29,116 bases of DNA from CAZFLM01 sp964519955 (lineage in GTDB: Bacteria > Armatimonadota > Chthonomonadetes > Chthonomonadales > CAJBBX01), in the NCBI GenBank assembly GCA_964519955.1, contig CAZFLM010000079.1:1-29116 (forward strand), in the 5' to 3' direction. Below the pieces are notes generated by a model. The model was given only the letters and a program-made list of their open reading frames with translations. It was not told the origin of the DNA and searched no databases. Below are positions 16,120-24,237 of the stretch, piece by piece. Made by a program: the position numbers and the translations under genes. Every line of letters starts with the position of its first letter. Position 1 is the stretch's first letter.

Positions 16120-16569
16120 ATGCAGCGAAGCAAGGTAAATGTCATCCTCCACTTTGCCTGGGCGACCTGGCATAGGGAACCGCTGCTGACCGATGAGATC
16201 GAGCGCCTGGTCCATCGGTCGATGATCGCTGAGGCAGAGGCCCTCGACTGCCCTGTGCTCGCCGTCGGCGGCATGCCCGACCATGTGCACCTCGTCCTGA
16301 AGGTGCACCCCAGGCTGGCCATCGCCGACCTGATGCGGCGCGTGAAGAGCGTGTCATCCCTGGCGGGCCGCAAGGCGAGCGAGGGCGTCTTCGGGTGGCA
16401 GGACAACTACGGTGTGACCAGCGTCAGCCCCAAAGACCGCGATGTCATCGTGCGCTACGTCCAGAACCAGAGGGAACACCACCAGGCTGGCACCACCTGG
16501 CCTGCTGCCGAGGCCTATGCCGAGGATCAACCGATCGCGACGGCTGCCGCCAGTCCGGAGGACGACTAG
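16120..16569 (+). CDS. REP-associated tyrosine transposase (Y1/IS200-like), RAYT 2
   Basis: A 149-residue Y1 transposase homologous along its length to the RAYT at 369-794. The HUH motif is H55-V56-H57 in DHVHLVL after AVGG; the catalytic tyrosine is probably Y113 in RYVQNQREHH. GGGAGG eight bases upstream supports the ATG at 16120; the ATG at 16114 lies too close to it. The gene is bracketed by hairpin repeats in opposite orientation, the classic layout in which a RAYT is held between inverted REPs. The final eight residues (AAASPEDD) and the stop are encoded by a 27-base stretch that recurs exactly at 16896-16922, so the tail comes from the flanking repeat. All catalytic motifs are intact. 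Confidence 0.92.
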   Translation: MQRSKVNVILHFAWATWHREPLLTDEIERLVHRSMIAEAEALDCPVLAVGGMPDHVHLVLKVHPRLAIADLMRRVKSVSSLAGRKASEGVFGWQDNYGVTSVSPKDRDVIVRYVQNQREHHQAGTTWPAAEAYAEDQPIATAAASPEDD

Positions 16570-16963
16570 CCGCAGGCTTGTCTGCCGGTGGGCTTGTCCC
16601 ACCGGTGCACGCGGTTGGCACGGAGGCCGACCCTCCAGGGCCAGGCAGCCACCCGACCTGGACCGCGACCCGACGTGGATCGCCGCCGCCCTCGGCGGCA
16701 CCCGCACCACCCTCCGCCAAGCACCCGTCCGGAGGACGACTAGCCGCAGGCTTGTCTGCCGGTGGGCTTGTCCCACCGGTGNNNNNNNNNNNNNNNNNNN
16801 NNNNNNNNNNNNNNNNNNNNNNNNNNNNNNNNNNNNNNNNNNNNNNNNNNNNNNNNNNNNNNNNNNNNNNNNNNNNNNNNNCAGGATGCGCCTCTGCTGC
16901 CGCCAGTCCGGAGGACGACTAGCCGCAGGCTTGTTTGCCGGTGGGCTTGTCCCACCGGTGCAC
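16543..16963 (-). repeat. Hairpin array 2, right arm (inverted copies and shared modules)
   Basis: Copies of the left-arm hairpin occur in inverted orientation at 16585-16605, 16759-16779 and 16938-16958. The 68 bases from 16543 and from 16896 match with one difference. Between the first two copies lie a CTCCGT-loop hairpin (16613-16632) and a GCCGCC-CTC-GGCGGC hairpin (16685-16699), both of which recur in arrays 3-5. This stretch up to 16981 has no gene apart from the RAYT's end. Confidence 0.9.
16782..16881. other. Scaffold gap (100 N) inside array 2
   Basis: The N run begins directly after an inverted hairpin copy and ends about 15 bases before the next repeat copy. Exactly 100 Ns imply a placeholder of unknown true size, placed where repeats defeat assembly. 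Confidence 0.95.
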
Positions 16964-16981
16964 CAACCCCCGCGATGCGGG

Positions 16982-17172
16982 CTACTTCGCCGCCGGCATC
17001 CCCTCCGGGAGCACGAACCTGCTGGGGTCGGGTCGGCGACCGTGTAGCAGCCCTGCACCTGCCTCTCGCCCGCGGGACGGACGATGGGCAGCGACTTCCA
17101 GGCTGGACGGGGCGCCTGGCGGGTGGGGGCGGGGAGCAGCACGGCGGCGAGGGCGAGGAGCGGCAGAGGCAT
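16982..17172 (-). pseudogene. Small secreted-protein gene broken by a 5-base duplication
   Basis: The ATG at 17172 has GGAGG seven bases upstream and opens a signal-like N-terminus (MPLPLLALAAVLLPAP), then WKSLPIVRPAGERQVQGCY. Near residue 47 the frame runs into the repeats with no stop. A tandem GTCGG duplication lies at 17027-17036. Removing one copy gives VADPSRFVLPEGMPAAK and a stop at 16982-16984, for a 61-residue product. The span is 191 bases, which is 62 codons plus five. The duplication therefore looks like a frameshift mutation or an assembly error near a repeat. No family is recognised. It lies 24 bases downstream of the Gfo/Idh/MocA terminator on the same strand. Confidence 0.55.
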
Positions 17173-17190
17173 GGCAGGACCTCCAAAGGC

Positions 17191-17219
17191 AGAAAGGCCG
17201 GGCCCCGGAGGGCCCGGCC
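17191..17219 (-). terminator. Rho-independent terminator of the Gfo/Idh/MocA gene
   Basis: GGCCGGGCCC (17196-17205) pairs perfectly with GGGCCCGGCC (17210-17219) around a four-base loop. On the minus strand it is followed by TTTCT and lies directly after the stop codon at 17226. The 10-base-pair GC stem is among the strongest in the window. Confidence 0.8.
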
Positions 17220-17225
17220 CTGGAT

Positions 17226-18536
17226 CTACTTCATCGGTGTCTGGCCCGGGATGGCCATTGGCTCGATCGCGAGGCTCATGTCCCAGGTGAGCGGATCGGG
17301 GAACAGGTTCCACTGCGAGTTCATGGCCTGGTCCCAGGTGATCTGCTGGCCCGTGTAGGCGGCATTGCGGCCCATGATCGCCGCCATCGAGCTGATGGCC
17401 ATGCGCTCGCCGTTGTTGATCGGCTTGCCCGCGCGGATCGAGGCGAACAGCTCGTCGTGCTCGATCTGGTACATGTCCTTCTTCGGCCCCTCGTACTTCC
17501 AGACCGATCCCGCGTGCAGCTCGGGCGACTCCCAGCCGCGGATGTAGCCTTCGCCCTTCGAGCCCAAGACGTAGTCGGAGTTCTCGGAGTAGGCGCCGGG
17601 GATCTGCCGCTGCGAGATCGTCGCGCGGACCCCGTTGTCCCACTCGTAGAACACGTCGATGTGATCGAAGATGTTGCCCTCGTTGTTCGCGTTGACGCGT
17701 CCACCGTTGCCGGTGCAGCGGACCGGGGGCTTGTCCTTCATCGCCCACATGATCTTGTCGACGCTGTGGCACGCCTGCTCGACGAGGCCGTCGCCCGAGA
17801 GCCAGGTGAAGTTGTACCAGTTGCGGATCTGCCACTCGACGTCGCTGATGCCCGCGGGGCGCTGGTCCTTGGGCGGCATCGGCTTGACGGGTCCGGCGAG
17901 GTAGGTCGCGTGCACGTGGCGCACGTCGCCGATGGCGCCCTCATGGACGCGCTTGTAGAACTCGCGGCGCGCGTACTCGTAGCGCCAGCAGAAGCCGGCA
18001 ACGAAGGAGAGCCTCTTCTGCGTGGCGATCTTGGTCGACTCCAGCACGGAGCGGACGCCGGCCGCATCGGTGGCGCAGGGCTTCTCGGCGAAGAGGTGCT
18101 TGCCCGCGTCGACGGCCGCGCGGATCTCGCGCCAGCGGAAGCCGGGCGGCGAGGCCAGCAGCACGACGTCCACGCCGCTGTCGATGACCTTCTTGTAGCA
18201 ATCGAGGCCGACGAACTGCTTCTCGGGGCTCACGCGAACGCGCGGCGCGATCTTGGCCTCGCCGGTCAGGGCCTTGAGGCTGTTGTCGATCTGCGACTTG
18301 AAGGCGTCGCCCATCGCGACGAGCACGACGCCCGGATCGGCGTTCAGGGCCTGGAAAGCCGCGCCGGTCCCGCGCCCGCCGCAGCCGATGAGGCCGACGC
18401 GAATCTCCTCCGGGGCTGCAGCAGCATGGACACTCGTGGGCAGGACGAGTGGGGCGACGATGGCCCCCGCGGCAACGGCGCCGGACGCCTTCAGGAACTC
18501 GCGCCGGGTTGGGTTGTTCTGGTCGTTCTCACTCAT
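17226..18536 (-). CDS. Tat-exported Gfo/Idh/MocA family oxidoreductase
   Basis: A 436-residue protein with a twin-arginine signal (TRREFLKASG, R11-R12, then a hydrophobic run to about residue 40). The Rossmann nucleotide site is VGLIGCGGRG (47-56), and the family EKP motif with its dinucleotide-contacting Lys is E151-K-P153. The C-terminal alpha/beta substrate domain includes WYNFTWLSGDGLVEQACHSVD with a likely catalytic His. Members oxidise or epimerise sugars; some Tat-exported ones, such as GH109, use bound NAD to cleave glycosides by redox chemistry. The Tat route implies folding with cofactor before export. GGAG lies upstream of the ATG at 18536. It is divergent from the GH172 gene across 169 bases and ends at its own terminator. 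Confidence 0.93.
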   Translation of the reverse strand: MSENDQNNPTRREFLKASGAVAAGAIVAPLVLPTSVHAAAAPEEIRVGLIGCGGRGTGAAFQALNADPGVVLVAMGDAFKSQIDNSLKALTGEAKIAPRVRVSPEKQFVGLDCYKKVIDSGVDVVLLASPPGFRWREIRAAVDAGKHLFAEKPCATDAAGVRSVLESTKIATQKRLSFVAGFCWRYEYARREFYKRVHEGAIGDVRHVHATYLAGPVKPMPPKDQRPAGISDVEWQIRNWYNFTWLSGDGLVEQACHSVDKIMWAMKDKPPVRCTGNGGRVNANNEGNIFDHIDVFYEWDNGVRATISQRQIPGAYSENSDYVLGSKGEGYIRGWESPELHAGSVWKYEGPKKDMYQIEHDELFASIRAGKPINNGERMAISSMAAIMGRNAAYTGQQITWDQAMNSQWNLFPDPLTWDMSLAIEPMAIPGQTPMK

Positions 18537-18567
18537 TGAGGCTCTCCAGGAAGGGCGTGTTGTGGCT

Positions 18568-18596
18568 GTCATACCCGATATACGCCCTCGACTCAA
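18568..18596 (-). promoter_or_regulatory. Candidate promoter of the Gfo/Idh/MocA gene
   Basis: On the minus strand TTGAGT (18596-18591) and TATGAC (18573-18568) are separated by exactly 17 bases. Transcription would start near 18560, leaving about 25 bases of leader that include the GGAG ribosome site. The match to consensus is 4/6 in both boxes. No clear promoter was found for the divergent GH172 gene in the rest of the spacer. Confidence 0.38.
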
Positions 18597-18705
18597 GGGT
18601 TCCCTCTCTTCCCGCCGCGCGACAAGGAGTGCAACGCGTGCGCGGTGAACCTGGTGCCGACCAGGCCGGCCACGCAGGCGGCCAACCAGACAACGGGGTG
18701 AGCAC

Positions 18706-20337
18706 ATGATGACCGGTCGCACCAGGCTGCTGCACGCATGGGCCGCCGCAGTACTCCTCTCGATGCCGGCGATGGCTTCTGCCCAGGCCATCCTCGGGGA
18801 GCTTACCAAGCCGCAGGAGGGGCGCAGCATGCGCGCTACCTCCACGTTCCGAGAGGGCAAGGACGGCAAGTACGATCCGCAGGCCGATCCGAAGGGCGAC
18901 CTGATCGAGAAGAGCAACTTCGACAACTTCCACGTGGCCCCTGGCGCAACGCACGTAGTGATGGACGTGAAGGGGCCGGGCGTCATCACGCACATGTGGT
19001 TCACGTTCCTCGGCCCGGAGCCGCAGGGGTGGGCGCAGAAGGGCTCGGCGAACCACCGCGACATGCTCCTGCGCATCTACTGGGACGGGTCCGCGCGGCC
19101 AGGCGTCGAGGCGCCGATCGGCGACTTCTTCGCCAACTGCTTCGGGCGGCGCAGCGAGGTCGTCAGCCTGCCCGTCGTCGTCGAGGATGCCGACTCGTAC
19201 AACTGCTTCTGGAACATGCCGTTCCGCAAATCGGCGCGAATCGAGGTCGTCAACCAGAGCGACAAGCCGATCAACCTGCTCTACTACAACGTCGACTGGA
19301 TCAAGAAGGACAAGCTTCCGAAGAACACGCCGTACTTCTACGCCCAGTACCGCCAGGAGTACCCGGCCGAGCACGGCAAGGACTACGTGGTGCTGGAGAC
19401 CAAGGGCAAGGGGCACTATGTCGGCACGGTCCTCGCGGTCCGCACGCGCAGCCCAAGCTGGTTCGGCGAGGGCGACGAGAAGATCTACATCGACGGCGAG
19501 GACAAGGCGTCCATCTGGGGCACGGGCACGGAGGACTACTTCCTCTCGGCCTGGGGCCTGAAGACGACGAGCACCCCGTACGCCGGCGTGCCGTGCTTCG
19601 ACCAGTGGGGCATCGTGGGCGGCCACACCAGCGCGTACCGATGGCACTTGAACGACCCGATCGTGTTCCAGAAGGGCATCAAGGTCACGTTCGAGCACTT
19701 CGGCTGGATCTCGCCGGACGAGAACCCGGAGCACAAGACGAATAGCTGGAACGAGCGCGAGGACGACTACGCGAGCGTGGCGTTCTGGTATCAGACCGGC
19801 GAGCCGACCTTCGAGGCCCGCGCGCCCGAGAAGCGCGAGCTGCCCGGCATCGAGCGGACCGTCGTCTACGCGCGCGACTTCGCCGACGCCAAGTACCACG
19901 GCCCGTGCGGCGCCGAGAAGCAGCAGCTCGGCTTCTACGACGGTCCGCAGCTACTCCTGCAGCCGGCGAAGCAGGGCGATGGCTGGCTGGAGATGACGTT
20001 CGAGGTCACGAAGAAGGAGCCGCTGCGCCTGTTGATCAACGCGACCAAGTCGTACGACTTCGGGCAGTACCAGGCCAGCCTGAACGGCGTGAAGCTGGGC
20101 GACCCGATGGACTTCTACAGCACGAAGACGGAGCACCAGGAGTTCCACCTGCTGGACTTCTGGCCGGAGCCCGGCACGTACACGCTGCGCCTGGAGTGCA
20201 CCGGCCGGAATGCGGCGTCGCAGGGCATCTGGATGGGCATCGAGTCGGTCCGCCTGCGCGAGCGGCGCCCCCGCGTCATGCAGTACGGGTTCGACAAGGA
20301 CAAGGACTGGAAGAAGGAGCCTACGCTGTACAACTAA
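18706..20337 (+). CDS. Secreted GH172 (DUF2961) glycoside hydrolase
   Basis: A 543-residue protein with a Sec signal (AAAVLLSMPAMASAQA, cut near residue 27). The core matches DUF2961, now GH172: GVITHMWFTFLG, LLRIYWDGSARPGVEAPIGDFF, then EDADSYNCFWNMPF and the hallmark IWGTGTEDYF with E276 a likely catalytic acid, followed by YRWHLNDPIVFQK. Characterised GH172 enzymes act on fructofuranosides (difructose dianhydride) and D-arabinofuran chains. After about residue 390 a beta-sandwich domain follows (WLEMTFEVTKKEPLRLLIN...TYTLRLECTGRN), probably for carbohydrate binding. The start codon is the first of two adjacent ATGs. The 66-base gap to the next gene suggests co-transcription. Confidence 0.92.
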   Translation: MMTGRTRLLHAWAAAVLLSMPAMASAQAILGELTKPQEGRSMRATSTFREGKDGKYDPQADPKGDLIEKSNFDNFHVAPGATHVVMDVKGPGVITHMWFTFLGPEPQGWAQKGSANHRDMLLRIYWDGSARPGVEAPIGDFFANCFGRRSEVVSLPVVVEDADSYNCFWNMPFRKSARIEVVNQSDKPINLLYYNVDWIKKDKLPKNTPYFYAQYRQEYPAEHGKDYVVLETKGKGHYVGTVLAVRTRSPSWFGEGDEKIYIDGEDKASIWGTGTEDYFLSAWGLKTTSTPYAGVPCFDQWGIVGGHTSAYRWHLNDPIVFQKGIKVTFEHFGWISPDENPEHKTNSWNEREDDYASVAFWYQTGEPTFEARAPEKRELPGIERTVVYARDFADAKYHGPCGAEKQQLGFYDGPQLLLQPAKQGDGWLEMTFEVTKKEPLRLLINATKSYDFGQYQASLNGVKLGDPMDFYSTKTEHQEFHLLDFWPEPGTYTLRLECTGRNAASQGIWMGIESVRLRERRPRVMQYGFDKDKDWKKEPTLYN

Positions 20338-20403
20338 CCTGGTCCGGGCGAGCCGCCGTCAGGGGCCATCGGACCGCTTCGCATCCACCCAGAGGAGAGT
20401 CGA

Positions 20404-20916
20404 ATGTACCGTCGACAATGTGCCTGTCTGCTTCCTCTCGTCGTCCTCTCAGTGCTTGCCGCCGCCGGAGTTGCCGGGGGCCAGACCAACGTCTCGGAGG
20501 CGAGCTTCTCGTATGAAGCTCCCAAGGGCTGGTACGTGCGCCCGGTACCGGTATCGCGGTTCAAGATGGCCAGCATAAAGATGCGCGTCGGGTTCTCGCC
20601 CAACATGAACTTCTACATGACGCAGTTCGCCGGCTCCATAGACGCGTATGCCGACCGGCAGGAGAAGGCGGAGGCCACGATGCTGTCGCGCTTCACGAAG
20701 ATCAGCCGCGCGGGGTTCGTCACGTCCGCCGGGCTACGCGCCGTGAGGTTCGTCGGCACGCACTACATAGGTGATCTCAAGCTGCGGTCCGTGTTCTACG
20801 TGTTTCGCGTGAAGGGCGGCAACATCGTGATGGCGACCTGCACGACGTTCGCCCGCGACGGGGCCAAGTACGACGCGTTGTGGGACAAGTCCATGAAGAC
20901 CTTCGTGGCGAAGTAG
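20404..20916 (+). CDS. Small secreted protein of unknown function
   Basis: A 170-residue protein preceded by GAGGAGAG. The signal peptide ends near VAGGQT (residue 28). The mature domain starts with SFSYEAPKGWYVRPVP, followed by VGFSPNMNFYMTQFAGS, a long charged helix around YADRQEKAEATMLSRF and strands ending KSVF-like VFYVFRVKGGNIVMATCTT. The pattern of aromatic-rich strand, helix and paired strands recalls PsbP/DUF1795-like folds, which is a shape resemblance only. It is downstream of GH172, probably in the same transcript, and is followed by a terminator-like hairpin. Confidence 0.75.
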   Translation: MYRRQCACLLPLVVLSVLAAAGVAGGQTNVSEASFSYEAPKGWYVRPVPVSRFKMASIKMRVGFSPNMNFYMTQFAGSIDAYADRQEKAEATMLSRFTKISRAGFVTSAGLRAVRFVGTHYIGDLKLRSVFYVFRVKGGNIVMATCTTFARDGAKYDALWDKSMKTFVAK

Positions 20917-20946
20917 CTTCCACAACTGGGTCTGCAGCTTGCTCCG

Positions 20947-20980
20947 GGGGCGGCGTCCGATGTGTGGCGCCGCCCCTTCT
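20947..20980 (+). terminator. GC-rich hairpin, probable terminator
   Basis: GGGGCGGCG (20947-20955) pairs perfectly with CGCCGCCCC (20968-20976) around 12 bases and is followed by TTCT. It lies 30 bases past the upstream gene's stop and ends seven bases before the stop of the convergent SGNH gene. The T-tract is short, so efficiency is uncertain. Confidence 0.55.
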
Positions 20981-20986
20981 CCATGC

Positions 20987-22045
20987 CTACTTCAGCAGCC
21001 GCTTGATCGCCGGCGCGAGCGCCTTGGCGTGGTCCATCATCCCGTGGTCGTTCGGGTGGCACCCGTCCACCGTGCCCTCGTCGTCGCTCAGCAGCACCGA
21101 GCCCGGCAGCAGATGCAGCCCCGGTACGCCATCGGCCTGCAGCGCCTGCACGGCCTCCTCCTGGACGCGGCTCGACTTGGTCGGGTGCGCGTCGCGGCGG
21201 ATCAGCGACTGGCCCACGAAGAGGATGGGCGTGCCCGGGTGCGCCTTGCGGACCGTCTTGGCGAGGTTCTGGATGCGCGACGTGATCTCGGCCTCGGGCA
21301 GCCCGCCCATGTTCCACAGGCAGTCGATCACGTAGACCGCCGGATCCAGCTCGGCGAGCAGGTCCGCGAGGGCCGGCTCCATCAGTCCGGACCCCGAGAA
21401 GCCCAGGTTGATGACGTCCCGTTCGAGCATGCGCCCGACGATGGCGGTGTAGGCCATGCCTGGCCGCGAGGCGCACCCGCCCTGCGCGATGGAGGTGCCG
21501 TAGTAGACGATGGGCTTGGCCTTGCGCGCGTCGGCGGCTTCGAGCTTCGCCGGCGGCTCCACGCCGATCTCGACCTTGCGCGAGCCGTTGTACAGCGGCA
21601 GGTAGAGCAAGCACTCCGCCGGCGACGAGCCCGGCAGTAGACCGGCGACTGCCTGGTTGTTCTCGGCGGCGGCAGGCCGGCCGTTGGCCACGAACGCCCA
21701 TCCGCGCGGGGTGCGCTGGTAGAGGTCGACGCCGCTCATCCCGGTCGCCGGCATGTGCGGCATGTCGAGGCCCGCCGACGTCACGGACCAGCGCACGTGG
21801 ACGCGGCTCGCCGTGGTGCGGAAGTGGATGGCGACCCCTGCCGAGTGCTTGCTGAGCCCCCACACGCTGGGCGGAACTGTCGCCTGCGCCCGCGTCGGGA
21901 GGCGGTCGTACGCACCCTCGGTGTCGGTCCACCCGCGTCCCTCGACGCGCAGTGTCGCCGCATCGACCCAGACCGGCTCCGCGGCGCCTGCAGCCACCGC
22001 GCACGCCGCCAACAGCCCAGCCATCGCCACCCAGCCCAGGTTCAT
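20987..22045 (-). CDS. Secreted SGNH hydrolase with GxDLY N-terminal domain
   Basis: A 352-residue esterase with a Sec signal (residues 1 to about 22). The N-terminal beta domain holds the family's name motif GVDLY (105-109), as in PF14607. The SGNH domain follows: block I YYGTSIAQGGCASRPG with nucleophile S185, block II GFSGSG (215-220), block III region DCLWNMG (241-247), and block V VDGCHPNDHG with D327 and H330. Family members remove acyl groups from polysaccharides or other secreted substrates. GGAGG six bases before the ATG at 22045 sets the start; the longer open frame upstream is an artefact. It is divergent from the beta-sandwich protein gene across 140 bases with no visible motif. 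Confidence 0.9.
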   Translation of the reverse strand: MNLGWVAMAGLLAACAVAAGAAEPVWVDAATLRVEGRGWTDTEGAYDRLPTRAQATVPPSVWGLSKHSAGVAIHFRTTASRVHVRWSVTSAGLDMPHMPATGMSGVDLYQRTPRGWAFVANGRPAAAENNQAVAGLLPGSSPAECLLYLPLYNGSRKVEIGVEPPAKLEAADARKAKPIVYYGTSIAQGGCASRPGMAYTAIVGRMLERDVINLGFSGSGLMEPALADLLAELDPAVYVIDCLWNMGGLPEAEITSRIQNLAKTVRKAHPGTPILFVGQSLIRRDAHPTKSSRVQEEAVQALQADGVPGLHLLPGSVLLSDDEGTVDGCHPNDHGMMDHAKALAPAIKRLLK

Positions 22046-22185
22046 CGCATCCTCCCGTTGGCGGCGCTCGCCGGCGCGCCTGCCCGTGCGCCAACTTCGC
22101 CTTGGAGGATGCGGGGTCCTGCCTCGGGAACTACACCGGTGCGCGCCCACCGATGCGGCGCCGACACCACAGGAGCCTCAGCCCG

Positions 22186-23505
22186 ATGTTCATGCTTCCC
22201 CTTGCCATGCTCGCGCTCACCAACGCGCCACAAGAGCCCAAGACCATGAGCTTCCTCGATAACGGCGCCATCCGCGTCGGCATCGACCTCACGATCGGCG
22301 GCGCCATCACCTGGGTGTCAAAGTCGGGCAGCGATGTGAACCTGATCAACAGCGCCGACTGGGGCCGCCAGATCCAGATGTCCCACTACTCCGGGCCGAA
22401 CCCGTTCAAGCCGAATGGCAAGCAGCCGCAGAAGGTATGGGAGGGGCTGGGATGGAACCCGATTCAGTCTGGCGACTGCTTCGGCAACCGCTCCAAGGTG
22501 CTCGACCACCGCAACGATGGCAAGGAGTTGTACGTCAAGTGCATCCCCATGCAGTGGCCGCTGAACAACGAACCCGGCGAGTGCACGTTCGAGTGCTGGA
22601 TCAAGCTCAAGGGGAACACGGCGCTCGTCCGGAGCCGCATGGTGAACAACCGGTCGGACAAGACGCAGTACGGTGGGCGCGGCCAGGAGCTGCCGGCGAT
22701 CTACACGAACGGGCCGTGGTACCGGCTGATGACGTATGACGGAGCGGAGCCATTCACCAACGGCAAGCTGCGGGAGTTCGCTCCGCAGTTCCCGTGGGTC
22801 GGGTGGCAGGCGACCGAGAACTGGGCCGCGCTGGTCGACGAGAGCAACAACGGCATCGGCATCTACGAGCCGGGCGTGTACCACATGATCGGCGGGTTCG
22901 CGGGCAAGCCGGGCAAGGGCGGGCCCAAGGACGGCCCGACGGGGTACATCGCGCCGCTGCACGACGAGATCCTCGACTGGAACATCGACACGGACTACCG
23001 GTACACCCTCATCGTGGGCAGCCTCGACGAGATCCGCAAGATGGTCTACGATCTGGCGCCGAAGCCCACGCCGCCGAGCTACGTGTTCGAGAAGGATCGG
23101 CAGCACTGGCACTACGCGAACGCCACCGACACCGGCTGGCCGATCCGCGGCGAGCTGAACGTGAAGCTCGATGGCAGCGACCCGCAGCTCATCGGTCCGT
23201 TCGGCTTCTGGCTCGCAAAGGACGCGCCGAAGCTCACCATTCGCGCCGCCTATCAGGGCGTCTCGGGCAAGGCCGTGCTCTTCTGGTCGCGCGCGGATGC
23301 CGAGGGCTTCGACGAGAAGCGCAGCGTGGAGTTCGACGTCGAGGCCGACGGCCAGTACCACACCTATGTGCTGAACCTGGCTGCCTCGCCCGAGTATCGC
23401 GGCGCCATCACCCGTCTACGGCTCGGCCCGAGCCCGGGCGGCAAGCCGGGGGCGTCCATCCGGGTGAAGTCGATCGGGTTCGGGCGGGCCGGCGGAGCGC
23501 GGTAG
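22186..23505 (+). CDS. Secreted two-domain beta-sandwich protein of unknown function
   Basis: About 439 residues. The ATG at 22186 is ten bases after AGGAG; an in-frame ATG at 22153 would add an Arg/His-rich n-region and a better signal peptide but has no ribosome site, so the start is uncertain. The hydrophobic MLPLAMLALTNA is the probable signal core. Residues about 22-300 look like a mutarotase-like supersandwich (DNGAIRVGIDLTIGGAIT, GRQIQMSHYSGPNPF, GWNPIQSGDCFGN, LVRSRMVNN). Residues about 315-435 form a jelly-roll-like domain (KLTIRAAYQGVSGKAVLFW, SVEFDVEADGQYHTYVLNL) as in carbohydrate-binding modules. I cannot name a family; a polysaccharide-binding or lyase-like role is inference. 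Hairpin array 3 begins ten bases after the stop. Confidence 0.78.
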   Translation: MFMLPLAMLALTNAPQEPKTMSFLDNGAIRVGIDLTIGGAITWVSKSGSDVNLINSADWGRQIQMSHYSGPNPFKPNGKQPQKVWEGLGWNPIQSGDCFGNRSKVLDHRNDGKELYVKCIPMQWPLNNEPGECTFECWIKLKGNTALVRSRMVNNRSDKTQYGGRGQELPAIYTNGPWYRLMTYDGAEPFTNGKLREFAPQFPWVGWQATENWAALVDESNNGIGIYEPGVYHMIGGFAGKPGKGGPKDGPTGYIAPLHDEILDWNIDTDYRYTLIVGSLDEIRKMVYDLAPKPTPPSYVFEKDRQHWHYANATDTGWPIRGELNVKLDGSDPQLIGPFGFWLAKDAPKLTIRAAYQGVSGKAVLFWSRADAEGFDEKRSVEFDVEADGQYHTYVLNLAASPEYRGAITRLRLGPSPGGKPGASIRVKSIGFGRAGGAR

Positions 23506-23515
23506 CAGGTCGCCT

Positions 23516-24205
23516 GGAGGGTCGGCCTCCGTGCCGACCGGACGTCCGGCGTCGCGGGCGGTGGCGACGGAGCGCCACCCTCCAGGTCGAGGCGTTCCGC
23601 CGGCCGTCGTCGCGGACGGGTGGGTGGCGGTGGCCGGTGCGCGTGCCGCCGGGGGCGGCGGCGGTCCAGGTCGGGTGCTTGCTGGGTGCTGGAGGCTCGG
23701 CCTCGGTGCCGACCGGACGTCCGGCGTCGCGGGCGGTGGCGACGGAGCGCCACCCTCCAGGTCGAGGCGTTCCGCCGGCCGTCGTCGCGGACGGGTGGGT
23801 GGCGGTGGCCGGTGCGCGTGCCGCCGAGGGCGGCGGCGGTCCAGGTCGGGCGGCGGTCCAGGTCGGGTGCTTGCTGGGTCCTGGAGGGTCGGTCTCCGTG
23901 CCGACCGCGTGCTCCGGTGGGACAAGCCCGCCGGCATCGAGGCGTTCCGCCGGCCGTCGTCGCGGACGGGTGGGTGGCGGTGGCCGGTGCGNNNNNNNNN
24001 NNNNNNNNNNNNNNNNNNNNNNNNNNNNNNNNNNNNNNNNNNNNNNNNNNNNNNNNNNNNNNNNNNNNNNNNNNNNNNNNNNNNNNNNNNNCGTCGCGGA
24101 CGGGTGGGTGGCGGTGGCCGGTGCGCGTGCCGCCGAGGGCGGCGGCTGTCCAGGTCGGGTGCTTGCTGGGTGCTGGAGGCTCGGCCTCGGTGCCGACCGG
24201 GCGTT
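23516..24205. repeat. Hairpin array 3 (about 175-bp units)
   Basis: Units begin at 23516, 23691 and 23883, with a partial one at 24175. The first step is 175 bases. The second is 192 because of an exact 17-base duplication of the segment before 23860. Modules include CTCCGT-loop hairpins (23520-23539 and 23887-23906, with inverted copies at 23560-23579 and 23735-23754), GCCGCC-N3-GGCGGC hairpins (23645-23659, 23820-23834, 24129-24143) and one copy of the array 2 hairpin (23914-23934). There is no transposase gene here. The open frames crossing this region are repeat artefacts. Confidence 0.92.
23992..24091. other. Scaffold gap (100 N) inside array 3
   Basis: The 34 bases before the gap (23958-23991) are identical to the 34 bases after it (24092-24125). 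Either two contigs overlap here and nothing is missing, or one or more whole units were lost. Confidence 0.95.
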
Positions 24206-24237
24206 TGGCATCGGCCGCAATTGGCCGGCTGCTACTA

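Noticed and set aside
16354..17172. In-frame continuation of the small secreted gene through array 2
   Set aside because: It would run across repeats, the N gap and antisense to the RAYT; a 5-base duplication explains the lost stop better.
14837..23505. A Bacteroidota-type polysaccharide utilisation locus
   Set aside because: No SusC/SusD, no hybrid two-component regulator, genes on alternating strands with separate promoters and terminators.
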